Source: Echiichthys vipera
Taxonomy: Eukaryota; Chordata; Actinopteri; Perciformes; Trachinidae
Assembly (NCBI GenBank): GCA_963691815.1
Contig: OY829667.1
Coordinates: forward strand, 11,808,821 to 11,872,820
Direction of reading: 5' to 3'
Length of the DNA: 64,000 nt
Shown: piece by piece, positions 63,821 to 64,000 of the stretch
Position numbering within the stretch: position 1 is the first letter of the stretch
Layout: each line of letters opens with the position of its first letter
Translations under genes and position numbers: made by a program
Notes under the pieces: model-generated
What the model was told of the DNA's origin: nothing
The model's database searches: none
The model's input: only the letters and a program-made list of their open reading frames with translations

Positions 63821-64000
63821 GCTGAGAGTTGCAATTATTTCCAGGTTACTGAAAAATGTCACAGCCAAAAAAACAGTGGGGATTTACCGAGGGACCAATG
63901 TTTCATCAGCCACATTCACTTTGTGTTCATATTTAGATCTTCTCTTAGTGATTTTGTTGTTTTTGTGGCAGCTATTCATGATGCTTTGCTTCCAACTTTT

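Overview
This window looks like non-coding nuclear DNA from a teleost fish, most probably a spiny-rayed (percomorph) species. The evidence is AT-rich sequence with no long conserved reading frame on either strand, very long uninterrupted CA/TG tracts, tRNA-derived SINEs, and many short dispersed elements of the kinds common in percomorph genomes. Family assignments rest on recall and on comparing copies inside this window, not on a database search. No bacterial, phage or plasmid features, rRNA, tRNA gene or CRISPR array were seen.

Coding content is minimal. Two weak exon candidates lie at the left edge (195-307 and 440-475, plus strand), a third at 4086-4131, and the best one at 25317-25404. 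The last has a good acceptor, an ATG in a strong initiation context just after an in-frame stop, and a consensus donor. They may belong to one or more plus-strand genes with very long introns, but I cannot name a product. All other reading frames over 60 codons look like chance, or are by-products of microsatellites and minisatellites.

The rest is a mosaic of transposable-element debris. By region: 3.3-5.8 kb holds a GGTCCCAT-type inverted-repeat element, a 0.55 kb non-autonomous element with flanking direct repeats, and a minus-strand tRNA-SINE. 10.9-12.1 kb is a nest of three repeats with a TA microsatellite inside the youngest. 13.8-14.2 kb is a 316 bp compound ACGC/AC array. 15.1-15.4 kb is a 41 bp minisatellite. 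20-23.7 kb carries several dispersed repeats. 27.5-28.6 kb is three elements end to end. 28.9-30.3 kb is a CA array, a CACAAAGAGACA-type minisatellite and a foldback-like element. 36.7-37.15 kb is a run of adjacent perfect hairpins followed by a CA array. 40.6-42.1 kb is a repeat split by a dead Tc1-like transposon. 53.5 kb is a second minus-strand SINE. 56.5 kb is a small inverted-repeat element. Long stretches between these show no feature I can support and are listed as such.

I found no convincing new gene system. The most unusual objects are structural: three consecutive perfect inverted repeats at 36734-36836, a related interrupted palindrome at 35373-35414, the nested repeats at 10.9-12.1 kb, and the candidate first coding exon at 25.3 kb.
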